A stretch of DNA of 64,000 nucleotides from Sulfuricella sp. Lineage in GTDB: Bacteria > Pseudomonadota > Gammaproteobacteria > Burkholderiales > Sulfuricellaceae. The stretch covers positions 61,478 through 125,477 of the forward strand of contig JAGXQV010000024.1 in the NCBI GenBank assembly GCA_018336195.1, in the 5' to 3' direction. The notes under the pieces are model-generated. The model was not told the origin of the DNA. It searched no databases and was given only the letters and a program-made list of their open reading frames with translations. Position numbers and translations under genes: made by a program. This document shows positions 9,493 through 18,458 of this stretch, one piece after another (within the stretch, counting starts at the first letter, position 1; each line of letters starts with the position of its first letter).

Positions 9493-10535
9493 CGCACCCA
9501 CTCCAGATTGCTGGTTAGCAGTCCGGCCTCTTTCAGGTGTGAAAGCATCTTAAGACGCATCAACTTGGAATTGCGGAAATCCTGGTCGGCGAACCCCATC
9601 GCTTCAAGCCCTTCCTTCAACTGCTGAATTGCTCCAACCAAGGTCATCTCTGGCTGATGATTAGGTGCTAGCCTACGGTATAAGTCAAAACTCACTCGGT
9701 AAGATCGTTTATCTGGTTCTGCATTTTTGTTAATGGATATCTCCACTCCCGGCATAACCTGCACAACGGCTTCGGCCAAATCGCGCACTTGGCAATTCCA
9801 TTCATTGCTACCGGTATTCACAGCGAGGAAGTCCCCACCATTGACCACATCCCTGGAAATTGCCCAGTCGATTGCAATAGCCATATCGTGCACCGTAATC
9901 AGTGGCCGCCAAGGTGTCCCGTCACTCAATATAACGATTTTCTTGTTTGCAACCGCCCCTGCGACGAAGTCGTTCAGGACGAGATCCAGGCGTAGCCGCT
10001 CCGACATGCCACAGGCGGTAGCAAAGCGTAGACAGGTGACACGAAAAGCAGGTGACGCTAGCGATTCCAAATAGCGCTCCATTGCCACCTTGGAACGCGA
10101 GTATGCAGTCAGCGGATTGAGCGGGGATTGCTCCGAGCGTGCCTCATCCGCAGCAAAACCATACATGCTACAACTAGATGCAAACACAAAAGATCTTACG
10201 CCTGCTGCCTTTGCCATCTGCGCAAATGCCATACTTGATCGATAGTTGATATCGTCAGTAACATCCTCGAATTTGTTACCCATTGGATCATTAGAAATTG
10301 CTGCTAGATGCACTACCACATCCACACCTTCCAGCAAGTTCGCTGATGGATGCCGTATATCCTGAAAATATTGAATATCCATTCGGGTTTCAGGAAGAAC
10401 CTCTGCATTGGTTAAGCAATTAGCGAAATATCCTACATCCGCTCCCGTCAGAATTGCTTCCGGATATGAGACACGTAGCCGCCGAATCAAAGTTGGACCG
10501 ATATACCCCATATTACCGGTAATCAGAATTTTCAT
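9489..10535 (-). CDS. Extended SDR: NAD-dependent nucleotide-sugar epimerase/dehydratase/reductase
   Basis: A 348-residue extended short-chain dehydrogenase. The cofactor motif is ITGNMGYIGP (glycine-rich, residues 5-14), the catalytic YxxxK is YSRSK, and VVHLAAISNDP and FASSCSMYG are typical of sugar-nucleotide epimerases and 4-reductases. It lies downstream of rfbF and upstream of methyltransferases. No separate CDP-glucose 4,6-dehydratase is visible in the window, so this enzyme could be a 4-reductase, an epimerase or the missing dehydratase. The S-S-C triad region lacks the TDE motif of 4,6-dehydratases (compare STDEVYG in RfbB of this window), which argues against the last choice. ATG at 10535. 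Confidence 0.84.
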   Translation of the reverse strand: MKILITGNMGYIGPTLIRRLRVSYPEAILTGADVGYFANCLTNAEVLPETRMDIQYFQDIRHPSANLLEGVDVVVHLAAISNDPMGNKFEDVTDDINYRSSMAFAQMAKAAGVRSFVFASSCSMYGFAADEARSEQSPLNPLTAYSRSKVAMERYLESLASPAFRVTCLRFATACGMSERLRLDLVLNDFVAGAVANKKIVILSDGTPWRPLITVHDMAIAIDWAISRDVVNGGDFLAVNTGSNEWNCQVRDLAEAVVQVMPGVEISINKNAEPDKRSYRVSFDLYRRLAPNHQPEMTLVGAIQQLKEGLEAMGFADQDFRNSKLMRLKMLSHLKEAGLLTSNLEWVR

Positions 10536-10770
10536 ATTTGCTCTCTCTGTTAGTTAGTGGCAATTCCATAGTTCCAAAACATCCTGTTCCCTACAAGGTT
10601 GCACTTGGATGCCGAATTGCCCCTGACATTCTTCCCTAACGCGACATCTAGATTTCTTGAATCTCGCTGCGGAGTTGCGCCACCTATCACCTCCCCAAAC
10701 GGGTTTTACCGGCGCAACGCCTTGGCACTGACACAAGCAGTCACATATACACGACACCCACGACAGATGC

Positions 10771-11547
10771 TTACCACACCTTCCAGTCAGCCTTGTTTGC
10801 GGACCACAGCCCGTTCAAGTAATCCATGTCTCTCAAGGTATCCATGCAGGCCCAAAAACCCTGATGCCGGTAAACCATCAACTCCCCCTCGAGAGCAAGT
10901 TGTTCCATCGGCCCGAACTCAAGATCACAGTCGTCAGATGTTGAGAGGTAATCGAATATTTTTCGGTTAAAAACGATAAAACCGCCATTGATCATCCCGC
11001 CACCATCCACCGGCTTTTCATGAAAGGACTGGACGCGGTCTCCATCCGTCTTGAGCTCCCCAAACCGGGAGGCCGGATTGACGCCCGTAACCGTGGCGAG
11101 CTTTCCGTGTTTTTCGTGAAATGTTAGCAAGTCGTTGATATTGACGTTAGTAATTCCATCACCATACGTCATCATAAATACATCGCCAGTCACGTATTTT
11201 TCCACTTTTTTCAGACGTGCTCCCTTCAAAGCACTTTCGCCCGTATCCGCCAAGGTAACACGCCAACCCGCCTCGTCATGTCCATGATGAATGGACACAT
11301 TCTCCGGCCTTCCCAACTCGACCGTCACGTCGTTGTTCATGATTTCGTAATGAAAAAAATAGTTCTTTATCATTTCACCTTTGTACCCCAAGGCGAGAAC
11401 GAAATCGTTGTGCCCATAATGAGCGAAAATTTTCATGATATGCCACAAAATTGGGCGGGGCCCAATATTGACCATCGGCTTCGGACGAAATTCGGTTTCT
11501 TCTCGGAGACGGGTGCCAAGCCCGCCACAAAGGATTACAACATGCAT
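10771..11547 (-). CDS. rfbF: Glucose-1-phosphate cytidylyltransferase
   Basis: RfbF makes CDP-glucose from glucose-1-phosphate and CTP, the first step toward CDP-linked deoxy and branched sugars. The nucleotidyltransferase motif is ILCGGLGTRLREET with RPKPMVNIG close behind; MTYGDGITNVNI holds the metal-binding Asp, and FHEKPVDGGGMINGGFIV and FWACMDTLRDM are family signatures. The frame can begin at ATG 11553, but AGGAG lies only two bases before that ATG and eight before the ATG at 11547, so I choose the latter (258 aa). A 235-base gap, in which I see nothing, separates it from the SDR gene. Confidence 0.93.
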   Translation of the reverse strand: MHVVILCGGLGTRLREETEFRPKPMVNIGPRPILWHIMKIFAHYGHNDFVLALGYKGEMIKNYFFHYEIMNNDVTVELGRPENVSIHHGHDEAGWRVTLADTGESALKGARLKKVEKYVTGDVFMMTYGDGITNVNINDLLTFHEKHGKLATVTGVNPASRFGELKTDGDRVQSFHEKPVDGGGMINGGFIVFNRKIFDYLSTSDDCDLEFGPMEQLALEGELMVYRHQGFWACMDTLRDMDYLNGLWSANKADWKVW

Positions 11548-11633
11548 CGACATAACTCCTTAAGCCATTGCCATCTGGGCAGCCACGCAGAATCTGATAA
11601 CTGCGAACAATCCATTCCCTTCGTATCTCCAAC

Positions 11634-12917
11634 TCAATTCGGTCGAATAAATCTTGCGGTCAGTGGCACACCAAACATCCCCAAAAATGGCGCAGGGTCC
11701 GTTTCATAATTCCATGTCAGGGAAAACGGCCCCAGCCACGGAGTAACATTTACCGGATAACCGCGATTGGGGCTATGCCCTCCCGCACCGATGGATGCCT
11801 GAAATGTGTATTGGCCCGCCTCAAGTGCGCAGGTCAACTTAAGTTCAAACAGGCCTAGTGCCCCTGATTTCAGGGAAAGGGGTTCTATGCCATAAGTCTC
11901 GCTGCCGTTACTGGTAACGATTTGGTCGTGACGATTTTTTATTTCGACAGCGGCATCATAGGTTCCATCCTGATAAGCTAGGAAAAGAACCTGAATAATG
12001 AGTTCGTCGCCCATTATAACCTTGGCAGTGGGCTCTCTATTGCTGTCCAGAAGGGCGACCCCCAGGATCTTTGCTGACGAATCGGCGGGCATCGACAAAT
12101 CTGTCCACAACGCAATTTGCTGAAACTGTTCTAGAATATCGGACGCCACGCAATGACAGACTGGTTGAGCCTCGCGAACCGGTTCCGGTTTTCTGTCTTC
12201 CTGAAAATATTGCCAGATCGCATCGCTGCTATCGCCGCTGAATAACATTTCCCCGTGACGAAGATATACAGCCCGCTCGCAGAGATCCCGCACTACCCCC
12301 ATGTCGTGGGAAACAAAAAGTAGCGTGGTCCCCCTGTCGCGCAAATGCTGCATTCTTCGTGCGCATTTCTGCTGAAAGAAGAAATCGCCCACGCTCAATG
12401 CCTCGTCAACGATCAACACCTCCGGCTCGACCGCTGTTTGCACGGCAAAAGCCAGCCTCACAGTCATACCGCTCGAATAGGTTTTCACGGGCTGGTCGAG
12501 AAACTCCCCGATATCAGCAAAGGACACAATATCATCGAAACACGCTTCGATCTGCGGGCGGGTCAACCCTAACAGAGCCCCATTCAAATAGACGTTTTCA
12601 CGCCCCGTGTACTCCGGATTGAAACCGCTCCCTAACTCCAACAAAGCAGCCACGCGACCATTGACCACAATTTCTCCGCTGGTCGGCTTGAGCGTGCCGG
12701 CGAGAATTTGCAGCAAGGTACTCTTGCCGCTGCCGTTGCGCCCGATAATACCGACCGATTCACCCTTTTTAACGGCAAAAGAAACCTCCTTGAGCGCCCA
12801 AAATTCCTTGAGTTGCCCACCGCCCCACAAAGCCTGCTTGAGCCGCTCTATGGGACTTTCGTAAAGGTGATAGCATTTACTCAACCCAGTTATGGCAATC
12901 GCGATTTCATCGCTCAT
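11634..12917 (-). CDS. wzt: O-polysaccharide ABC exporter, ATP-binding subunit with C-terminal carbohydrate-binding domain
   Basis: The ATPase half of an ABC-2 polysaccharide exporter. Walker A is GRNGSGKST (about 59-67), the ABC signature is YSSGM, and Walker B is VLIVDEALSVGD. Residues from about 280 onward form a beta-rich extension typical of Wzt proteins that recognise a modified O-chain terminus. ATG at 12917 overlaps the stop of the preceding glycosyltransferase as ATGA; the longer frame from 12977 would intrude into that gene and is rejected. Works with Wzm (13687-14538) in the inner membrane. The presence of a Wzt carbohydrate-binding domain and many methyltransferases fits chain termination by a methylated sugar, as known for E. 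coli O8/O9a-type systems (inference). Confidence 0.92.
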   Translation of the reverse strand: MSDEIAIAITGLSKCYHLYESPIERLKQALWGGGQLKEFWALKEVSFAVKKGESVGIIGRNGSGKSTLLQILAGTLKPTSGEIVVNGRVAALLELGSGFNPEYTGRENVYLNGALLGLTRPQIEACFDDIVSFADIGEFLDQPVKTYSSGMTVRLAFAVQTAVEPEVLIVDEALSVGDFFFQQKCARRMQHLRDRGTTLLFVSHDMGVVRDLCERAVYLRHGEMLFSGDSSDAIWQYFQEDRKPEPVREAQPVCHCVASDILEQFQQIALWTDLSMPADSSAKILGVALLDSNREPTAKVIMGDELIIQVLFLAYQDGTYDAAVEIKNRHDQIVTSNGSETYGIEPLSLKSGALGLFELKLTCALEAGQYTFQASIGAGGHSPNRGYPVNVTPWLGPFSLTWNYETDPAPFLGMFGVPLTARFIRPN

Positions 12918-13687
12918 ATTTGCTGCTCCGCGAGCCGAGACCTCAACCATACCGCCCAAGGCCAAGCCAAATACCATTTTAGTGGGACGCCACCCGTGTG
13001 CCGCCTGACAACTTCCATCGCTTCCCGGTAATGTTCGCGGCGTTGACTAGCAGTCTTGGTCAAGCTATGAACCCGGTTGGTAGCCACGAACTCAGGAACG
13101 AAAGCCAGCGGACCGAATCGCCGCAAAATCTTCCACCAAAGGTCGTAATCCATAGCAAGGTGGAGATTCTCGTCGACCCCATCCACCGCCTCCCAAACTT
13201 CACGGCGCATCAAGGTTCCGGGTTGTGAGATAAAACAATGCTGGGCGAGACGCCATTCCGAAAATGGTCCGGTCCAATAAGGTTTGGTCGGTCTGCCATA
13301 CTCGTCGGTGTTCCAGACGCGCCCATAAACCGCCGGCAAGGCTACATCGCCCTGCAAGCGCTTCAACAACTGAGGCAACCCATCTGGAAGATAAGTGTCA
13401 TCGGCATTCAGCCAGCATACAAAAGGTGCAGAACCTCGGGAAATAGCCTTGTTGATGGCGGCCGCCTGTCCGCCATCCGGCTCGCTGCACCACCATGCTA
13501 ATTTTGCCTGCCATTTTTCGATAATTTCGCAGGTATTGTCGGTTGACCCGCCATCCGCCAACATCACCTCGACCGGTACCCCTTGGGAAAAGATGGAGGT
13601 CAGCGCCTGGTCAAGAAATTGCCCCTGGTTGAGCGACGGCACGGCTATCGTAACGAGGGGAGCGCGCACTTCGTTACCTCCCGTCAT
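12914..13687 (-). CDS. Family 2 glycosyltransferase
   Basis: GT-A family 2 enzyme of 257 residues: VTIAVPSLNQGQFLDQAL at the N-terminus, LADGGSTDNT, the metal-binding WLNADD, and the FHxAMDYDLW-like segment NLHLAMDYDLWWKI near the C-terminus. ATG at 13687 shares one base with the wzm stop (TGATG), so I use it in place of the upstream start at 13744. Encoded between the exporter permease and ATPase genes, with overlaps on both sides, so it is translated with them. Resembles domain 2 of the glycosyltransferase at 1426-3591. Sugar specificity unknown. Confidence 0.88.
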   Translation of the reverse strand: MTGGNEVRAPLVTIAVPSLNQGQFLDQALTSIFSQGVPVEVMLADGGSTDNTCEIIEKWQAKLAWWCSEPDGGQAAAINKAISRGSAPFVCWLNADDTYLPDGLPQLLKRLQGDVALPAVYGRVWNTDEYGRPTKPYWTGPFSEWRLAQHCFISQPGTLMRREVWEAVDGVDENLHLAMDYDLWWKILRRFGPLAFVPEFVATNRVHSLTKTASQRREHYREAMEVVRRHTGGVPLKWYLAWPWAVWLRSRLAEQQI

Positions 13688-14538
13688 CAAACCACATCCG
13701 CAAAGCCGTCGCGCAACCGTTGAAACAACGCAAACCCACTCCACGCGACAATCAACGCGACTGCGGTGTAAAGCGCCAACCCCAAGAAATCCGGAAACAT
13801 GCCGCGCAACATAACCAATCTAACCTGATCGATGATAAAGGTCAGCGGATTCAGCAACATGATTTCTCTCAGGTTAGCGGGCACCGATTCCAGGCTGAAA
13901 AATACTGGTGACAGAAACAATAGCGCCTGGGTAACGATATGGACAACCTGACCAACATCGCGAACATATACCCCCAGGGCACTCAAGCCCCATATCACAG
14001 CAAGCATCACTGGCAACAGCGGCAGCATTACGATAGGCACAAGGATTATGGTCCAGGCAGGCATCCCCAAGAGCACAACATAAAAAAGCAGCCAGGCCAC
14101 GAAACTGACCACTGCATGAAACAGTGCGGAACCAATCGCCACCCACGGAAATATTTCCAGAGGAAATACGACCTTCTTCACATAATTAGGCTGATTACTG
14201 ATAAGCGTCGGCGCTCGATTAACGCACTCAGAAAAAAAATTAAACACAATCAATCCGGAAAACAGCACCAGCGAAAACTCCAAAGTCGAATTGGCCCCTC
14301 CCCAGCGCATATTGAAAATGGTGCCGAACACCAGGGTATAAACCCCCAACATGAACAATGGGTTGGCAAACGACCAGAGGACTCCACCGAATGACCCCTT
14401 ATAGCGCCCACCGATATCCCGTTTAACCAGCTCCAGGATAAGCGTCTGGTTCTTCTGCAATGAAGTCCATATTAGCCGCGGGTGGACACCGGATTCGGTC
14501 GCGCTGGCACCATCCCGCTTTATGGAATATTTTTTCAT
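13687..14538 (-). CDS. wzm: O-polysaccharide ABC exporter, permease subunit
   Basis: ABC-2 type polysaccharide export permease of 283 residues. The N-terminal cytoplasmic segment ends in ELVKRDIGGRYKGSFGG, the family's amphipathic region, followed by about six membrane segments (for example FMLGVYTLVFGTIF, LVLFSGLIVFNFF, LFHAVVSFVAWLLFYVVLL, MLAVIWGLSALGVYV and a final FLGLALYTAVALIVAWSGF). LNPLTFIIDQVRLV between the last two is a typical motif. Partner of Wzt (11634-12917); together they export the lipid-linked polysaccharide across the inner membrane. Confidence 0.92.
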   Translation of the reverse strand: MKKYSIKRDGASATESGVHPRLIWTSLQKNQTLILELVKRDIGGRYKGSFGGVLWSFANPLFMLGVYTLVFGTIFNMRWGGANSTLEFSLVLFSGLIVFNFFSECVNRAPTLISNQPNYVKKVVFPLEIFPWVAIGSALFHAVVSFVAWLLFYVVLLGMPAWTIILVPIVMLPLLPVMLAVIWGLSALGVYVRDVGQVVHIVTQALLFLSPVFFSLESVPANLREIMLLNPLTFIIDQVRLVMLRGMFPDFLGLALYTAVALIVAWSGFALFQRLRDGFADVV

Positions 14539-14615
14539 CGGAACCGGCCTGTTTGGACTGATTCGGGAGCTTGGGAGCGCAGACGCATCAAATGTGCCTC
14601 CGTAACACCCCCTGA

Positions 14616-16061
14616 TTAGGTGCGACCATAATGATCGTCGAAACGGACAATATCGTCCTCGCCAACGTAATCCCCACTTTGTACCTCTATCATCACGAGA
14701 TCAATCACACCGGGATTTTCCAGCCGGTGTTTATGCCCGGCAGGGATAAAGGTCGACTCGTTGCAATTAACCAGAATTTCCTGGTCTCCGTTAATCACTT
14801 TGGCCATTCCGCTCACCACAACCCAATGTTCGCTTCGATGATGGTGCATTTGCAACGACAGCGAGGCACCCTGCTTGACGACAATGCGCTTGATTTTGAA
14901 ACGGCTGCCCTCCTCCAGTACGGTATAGGTTCCCCAAGGTCGGCTAACCGTGCGATGCAGGCGATAGGCGTCGTGCCCGGACAGTTTGAGCTGGCTCACG
15001 ATATTGCGTACGTCCTGCGCACGGTCGCGATGTGCTACCAGAAGCGCATCCGGCGTATCGACTACAATCAGGTTCTCGACACCAACCACCCCGATCAGAT
15101 GGCCTTCGCTCTGGATATAGGAATCTTTCACGTCGTGCAGCAAAACGTCACCGGCTATCCGGTTCCCATTGCCATCCGGCTTGACCAGATCACTGATGGC
15201 GTTCCAAGAACCGATATCGTTCCAGCCAATTTCGCACGTGACCACGACAGTATTGGATGATTTCTCCATAAGTGCATAATCGACCGAAATATTCGGCACA
15301 CCCGCAAACGACTGGGCGTCCAGTTCCGTCAGCGACAACCGTTTTCCGTTCGTCTTGCGGGACACATTCATACAATCGCGAATACCTTCGCTGATCTGGG
15401 GTGCATGATTGCGCAACTCAGACAGGTAAATGCTGGCCTTGAAACAAAACATCCCGGAATTCCAGTAGAACTTTCCGCTCGCCAGATATTCCTGGGCCGT
15501 CTCCAACGTGGGTTTTTCCACAAATCGTTTAACCGGATAAGCACTTGAGGAGGGGAAGCAGGCTTCTTCGACGGCCTCGATGTATCCGTAACCTATTTCT
15601 GGAAACTCCGGACGTATCCCGAAAGTCACCAAGCGACCATCCTCCGCCTGTTGTACCGCTTGACCGACAGCTTCGGCGTAAGCAGCTTCATTCGCAATCA
15701 GATGATCGGCAGGCACCACCAGCATAATTGCGTCGCCATATGTTTCGCACAAATACTCGGCGGCGGCGGCGATGGCGGGGGCGGTATTGCGCCCGAACGG
15801 TTCAAGAATGAACGAGGTGGTCAATTCACTTGAATTCAGTTCCCGGTACTCATCCTCAGTCTTGAAGTAGACTTCACGATTGGTAACCGTCAGTACCTCG
15901 GCCACCCCCGGCAACGTGACGTTTCGCAGAAAGGTCTTTTGCAGCAACGATTGGCCGTCCGCAAGGCGCATGAATGGCTTGGGGTGCGACTCGCGGGATA
16001 CAGGCCAAAGTCGTGTCCCGGCCCCGCCGGACAAGATTACCGGTACAAAGTTAATACTCAA
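14616..16061 (-). CDS. manC: Mannose-1-phosphate guanylyltransferase / mannose-6-phosphate isomerase
   Basis: Bifunctional GDP-mannose enzyme of 481 residues (ManC/AlgA/XanB class). The guanylyltransferase half has LSGGAGTRLWPVSRE and the FVEKP motif; the C-terminal cupin isomerase domain starts around RPWGTYTVLEEG and has the metal-site run SLQMHHHRSEHWVVVSG. The start is a TTG at 16061: it follows AAGGGAAGAG by a few bases, the protein reads LSINFVPVILSGG from it, and no ATG lies close. Provides GDP-mannose for mannose, rhamnose or perosamine residues. A 77-base gap separates it from wzm. Confidence 0.92.
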   Translation of the reverse strand: MSINFVPVILSGGAGTRLWPVSRESHPKPFMRLADGQSLLQKTFLRNVTLPGVAEVLTVTNREVYFKTEDEYRELNSSELTTSFILEPFGRNTAPAIAAAAEYLCETYGDAIMLVVPADHLIANEAAYAEAVGQAVQQAEDGRLVTFGIRPEFPEIGYGYIEAVEEACFPSSSAYPVKRFVEKPTLETAQEYLASGKFYWNSGMFCFKASIYLSELRNHAPQISEGIRDCMNVSRKTNGKRLSLTELDAQSFAGVPNISVDYALMEKSSNTVVVTCEIGWNDIGSWNAISDLVKPDGNGNRIAGDVLLHDVKDSYIQSEGHLIGVVGVENLIVVDTPDALLVAHRDRAQDVRNIVSQLKLSGHDAYRLHRTVSRPWGTYTVLEEGSRFKIKRIVVKQGASLSLQMHHHRSEHWVVVSGMAKVINGDQEILVNCNESTFIPAGHKHRLENPGVIDLVMIEVQSGDYVGEDDIVRFDDHYGRT

Positions 16062-16133
16062 TTTATCTCTTCCCTTAAATCCAATCCGACAAGCACATCA
16101 AAACGTTGCCCGAATGCCGAACACGGTAATTAT

Positions 16134-16505
16134 TCATTGCTCATCGAGTAACGCCGCGTTTGTTTCAGGGGATGCACCAGCTTGTTGTTCCCACATGGCC
16201 AAGCGTTGCGCCAACCGGCGGATTTCCCGTTCTTGGCGGGTATGCTCCAAATCCATCAGCAACATTTTGATCAGTATCACCGTCATTCCACAGATCAAGG
16301 CAATTATCGGCGGATATTTGATCCCCAAATAGGGAGCGACAACATCCGTTGCCCCTGGAAACAAGCCCAAAAACAGGACGCCCAACGCCGCCAGCAGCCA
16401 CCAATAAGCATATCGGATGCGTAAGTGGTCACGCCTGACTAGGAATAGAATGGTCACCGCAATGGCGATACTAAAGCCAGCGGTGGTAAGGTGATAAGAG
16501 ATCAT
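16134..16505 (-). CDS. DUF2304 membrane protein
   Basis: A 123-residue protein with three predicted membrane segments (about 5-22, 36-53 and 65-85) and a charged coiled-coil-like C-terminus (EHTRQEREIRRLAQRLAMWE). This matches DUF2304, a family often encoded next to polyprenyl-phosphate glycosyltransferases. Here it follows such a GT2 gene by three bases. It may anchor or regulate that enzyme at the membrane, but its function is not established. Confidence 0.8.
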   Translation of the reverse strand: MISYHLTTAGFSIAIAVTILFLVRRDHLRIRYAYWWLLAALGVLFLGLFPGATDVVAPYLGIKYPPIIALICGMTVILIKMLLMDLEHTRQEREIRRLAQRLAMWEQQAGASPETNAALLDEQ

Positions 16506-16508
16506 TTT

Positions 16509-17204
16509 CTAGCGGCGCCCCGGATTCCAACGAGCAAAACACAATATTGCGGTCTGGACAAGGTACCAGCCAACTGTCCACCAAGAACTGAATATGCGGG
16601 ACACACCGCTTTGGCGTGGGCGCATTTGCACCGGCACCTCGGTTATCGTCAAACCACATTTTCTTAATAGGATTAACACACCCACATCCTGATAATCCAG
16701 CAGGGTCGCCTCGGGAGAAGCCAGCACCGCAATTGCGGCTGCGTTGTATGCGCGAAATCCCGAGGTAAGGTCCGCCAAATCGAATCCTGCCAAGCGCCTA
16801 AAGAATGCCCAAGCAACCAGCCTCGCTTTCGATGCACGCTGTGGACACGCTCCGATCACGACATCAACCGTGCCAGTACGCAATGGGTCCATTAAGGACG
16901 GCAGATATTCACTCAAGTGCTGACCGTCGGCATCCATCGTGACCACACAATTGAAACCGAGCTTCTGCGCGTAGCGAATCCCGGCTTGGGTCGCCCCCCA
17001 TGCTCCTAGTGGCAATGCCAACGCCAGCACGACCGCCCCCGCTTTTCTGGCCTGGGCAATGGTGTTATCGATACTTGTATCATCCACCACCACAACCGGC
17101 ACATTCAGCTTTTCACGGATTTCCTGCACCACTTCGCATATTGTTGCCGATTCATTCCGTGCAGGAATCACAACCAACGGTTTAATATTGTGAATTTTGT
17201 TCAT
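16509..17204 (-). CDS. Polyprenyl-phosphate glycosyltransferase-like GT2 (DPM1-like)
   Basis: A 231-residue family 2 glycosyltransferase resembling dolichyl-phosphate mannose synthase. It has VVIPARNESATI, VVVDDTSIDNT, the metal motif TMDADGQH, and the DLADLTSGFRAYN stretch typical of DPM1/DPG-type enzymes. It lacks C-terminal transmembrane helices; the adjacent DUF2304 protein may serve as membrane partner (inference). The likely product is a polyprenyl-phosphate sugar used by an integral-membrane glycosyltransferase such as the TMTC-like protein at 18459-20627. Confidence 0.85.
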   Translation of the reverse strand: MNKIHNIKPLVVIPARNESATICEVVQEIREKLNVPVVVVDDTSIDNTIAQARKAGAVVLALALPLGAWGATQAGIRYAQKLGFNCVVTMDADGQHLSEYLPSLMDPLRTGTVDVVIGACPQRASKARLVAWAFFRRLAGFDLADLTSGFRAYNAAAIAVLASPEATLLDYQDVGVLILLRKCGLTITEVPVQMRPRQSGVSRIFSSWWTVGWYLVQTAILCFARWNPGRR

Positions 17205-17277
17205 TTCGCGAATAATCGCTGAATCTGGCTGGTTTTATGGTGAGAATGGTGTACCGATAACAACGCACCCATAGCGC

Positions 17278-18450
17278 CTAATTGCACATCGAGGTTCTCA
17301 GAACCAATCTGTAGGCATCAATTATACCATCGGCTATCCGGCTCATCTGAAATTCACTTTCAAAGCGGAGCCTCGCTGCCGCCCCCATAGCTTTCCTCAA
17401 CGCATCATTTGCCTTTAACCTGAGCAACGCTTGCGCAAGCGATTTCGGGTCAGCCGGCACCACCAGCAAGCCGGTTTCACCGTGGCTGACCACCCACCCC
17501 ATCCCAGATCCCGGCACATCGCTCGCCACCACCGGCTTTCCAGCCCACATTGCTTCCAGCAACACCATCCCGAACGCCTCGGTACGCTCCACTGAAGGCA
17601 GACAGAACACCTCGCACGATTCAAGGAGAGCCCGAACCTCCTTCTCCGTCCGGTACCCGACCATCATCACTTTTTCCGCGAGCCCCAACGAATCTATTAC
17701 TGACTCCAGTCGCGCTCGTCGTTCGCCGTCCCCTACCAGGATCAGCTTTCCCCCTTTGATTCCAGCCATGGCACGTATCAGCGTTTCATGCCCCTTATAG
17801 TAAGTCAGGCGTCCCACACACAGGATTCTTAATTCCGCGTTGGCCCATTGCGAGGCAGCCCAAGTTCGTTGCGACTCTTCCGGTTCCGGCAGACGGGCCG
17901 GGTCGAATCCCAACGGAATGACCTTGCATTTCTCCCGCCATGGCCGCAAGGCCTGACTGACCTCAAGATAAGGCGGCGAAGTCACAATGATCGCTTTTGC
18001 CTTGGACAATAAGGCGTTTTCAAATGGCCGGTAAAGAGGGTATGCAAGGGCTAGGCGCTTATCGAGCTTTGACGCTACCACGTCGGAATGCCAATGCACT
18101 ACCGAGGGTATGCGGGAAGCAAGTGGGGACACCAATCCCCATAGCGCAGAGGTATTCGGCATATGGTAATGAATGACATCCGGTTTGGTACGGAGTAGCG
18201 TTTTTTCCAACCACAACGGGAAGCTCGGACTTACCGGCGCGTACAGCAGTCGTCCCCAGGTCGGAACGCGTATGACTTCCACACCGGCGCCATCAACCGC
18301 ACCAGCAGAAATACTCGCACGACTATGAGCATGGACGAGGGCCGTACACAAGACCCCCTTTTTCTGTAGCGCCGGAAGTAAATCCCCCACGAAGGTTTCC
18401 ATGCCGCCGGCAAAGGGGGGGTAATATTTGCAGATGTGCAGGACCCTCAC
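17278..18450 (-). CDS. Family 4 glycosyltransferase
   Basis: GT-B fold enzyme of 390 residues. The N-terminal domain has HICKYYPPFAGGMETFV (a G-G-M/E loop usual in GT4) and HYHMPNTSALWG. The C-terminal domain has LCVGRLTYYKGHETLI and the EAFGMVLLEAMWAGKPVVA motif with the E-x7-E pair. Starts with GTG at 18450, eight bases past the TMTC-like stop. Conserved MRVLHICKYYPP begins directly at that codon. Acceptor unknown. Confidence 0.9.
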   Translation of the reverse strand: MRVLHICKYYPPFAGGMETFVGDLLPALQKKGVLCTALVHAHSRASISAGAVDGAGVEVIRVPTWGRLLYAPVSPSFPLWLEKTLLRTKPDVIHYHMPNTSALWGLVSPLASRIPSVVHWHSDVVASKLDKRLALAYPLYRPFENALLSKAKAIIVTSPPYLEVSQALRPWREKCKVIPLGFDPARLPEPEESQRTWAASQWANAELRILCVGRLTYYKGHETLIRAMAGIKGGKLILVGDGERRARLESVIDSLGLAEKVMMVGYRTEKEVRALLESCEVFCLPSVERTEAFGMVLLEAMWAGKPVVASDVPGSGMGWVVSHGETGLLVVPADPKSLAQALLRLKANDALRKAMGAAARLRFESEFQMSRIADGIIDAYRLVLRTSMCN

Positions 18451-18458
18451 CTGTTCGC

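Noticed and set aside
10554..10757. 67-codon Cys-rich frame between the SDR gene and rfbF
   Set aside because: No family resemblance or ribosome-binding site; likely chance.
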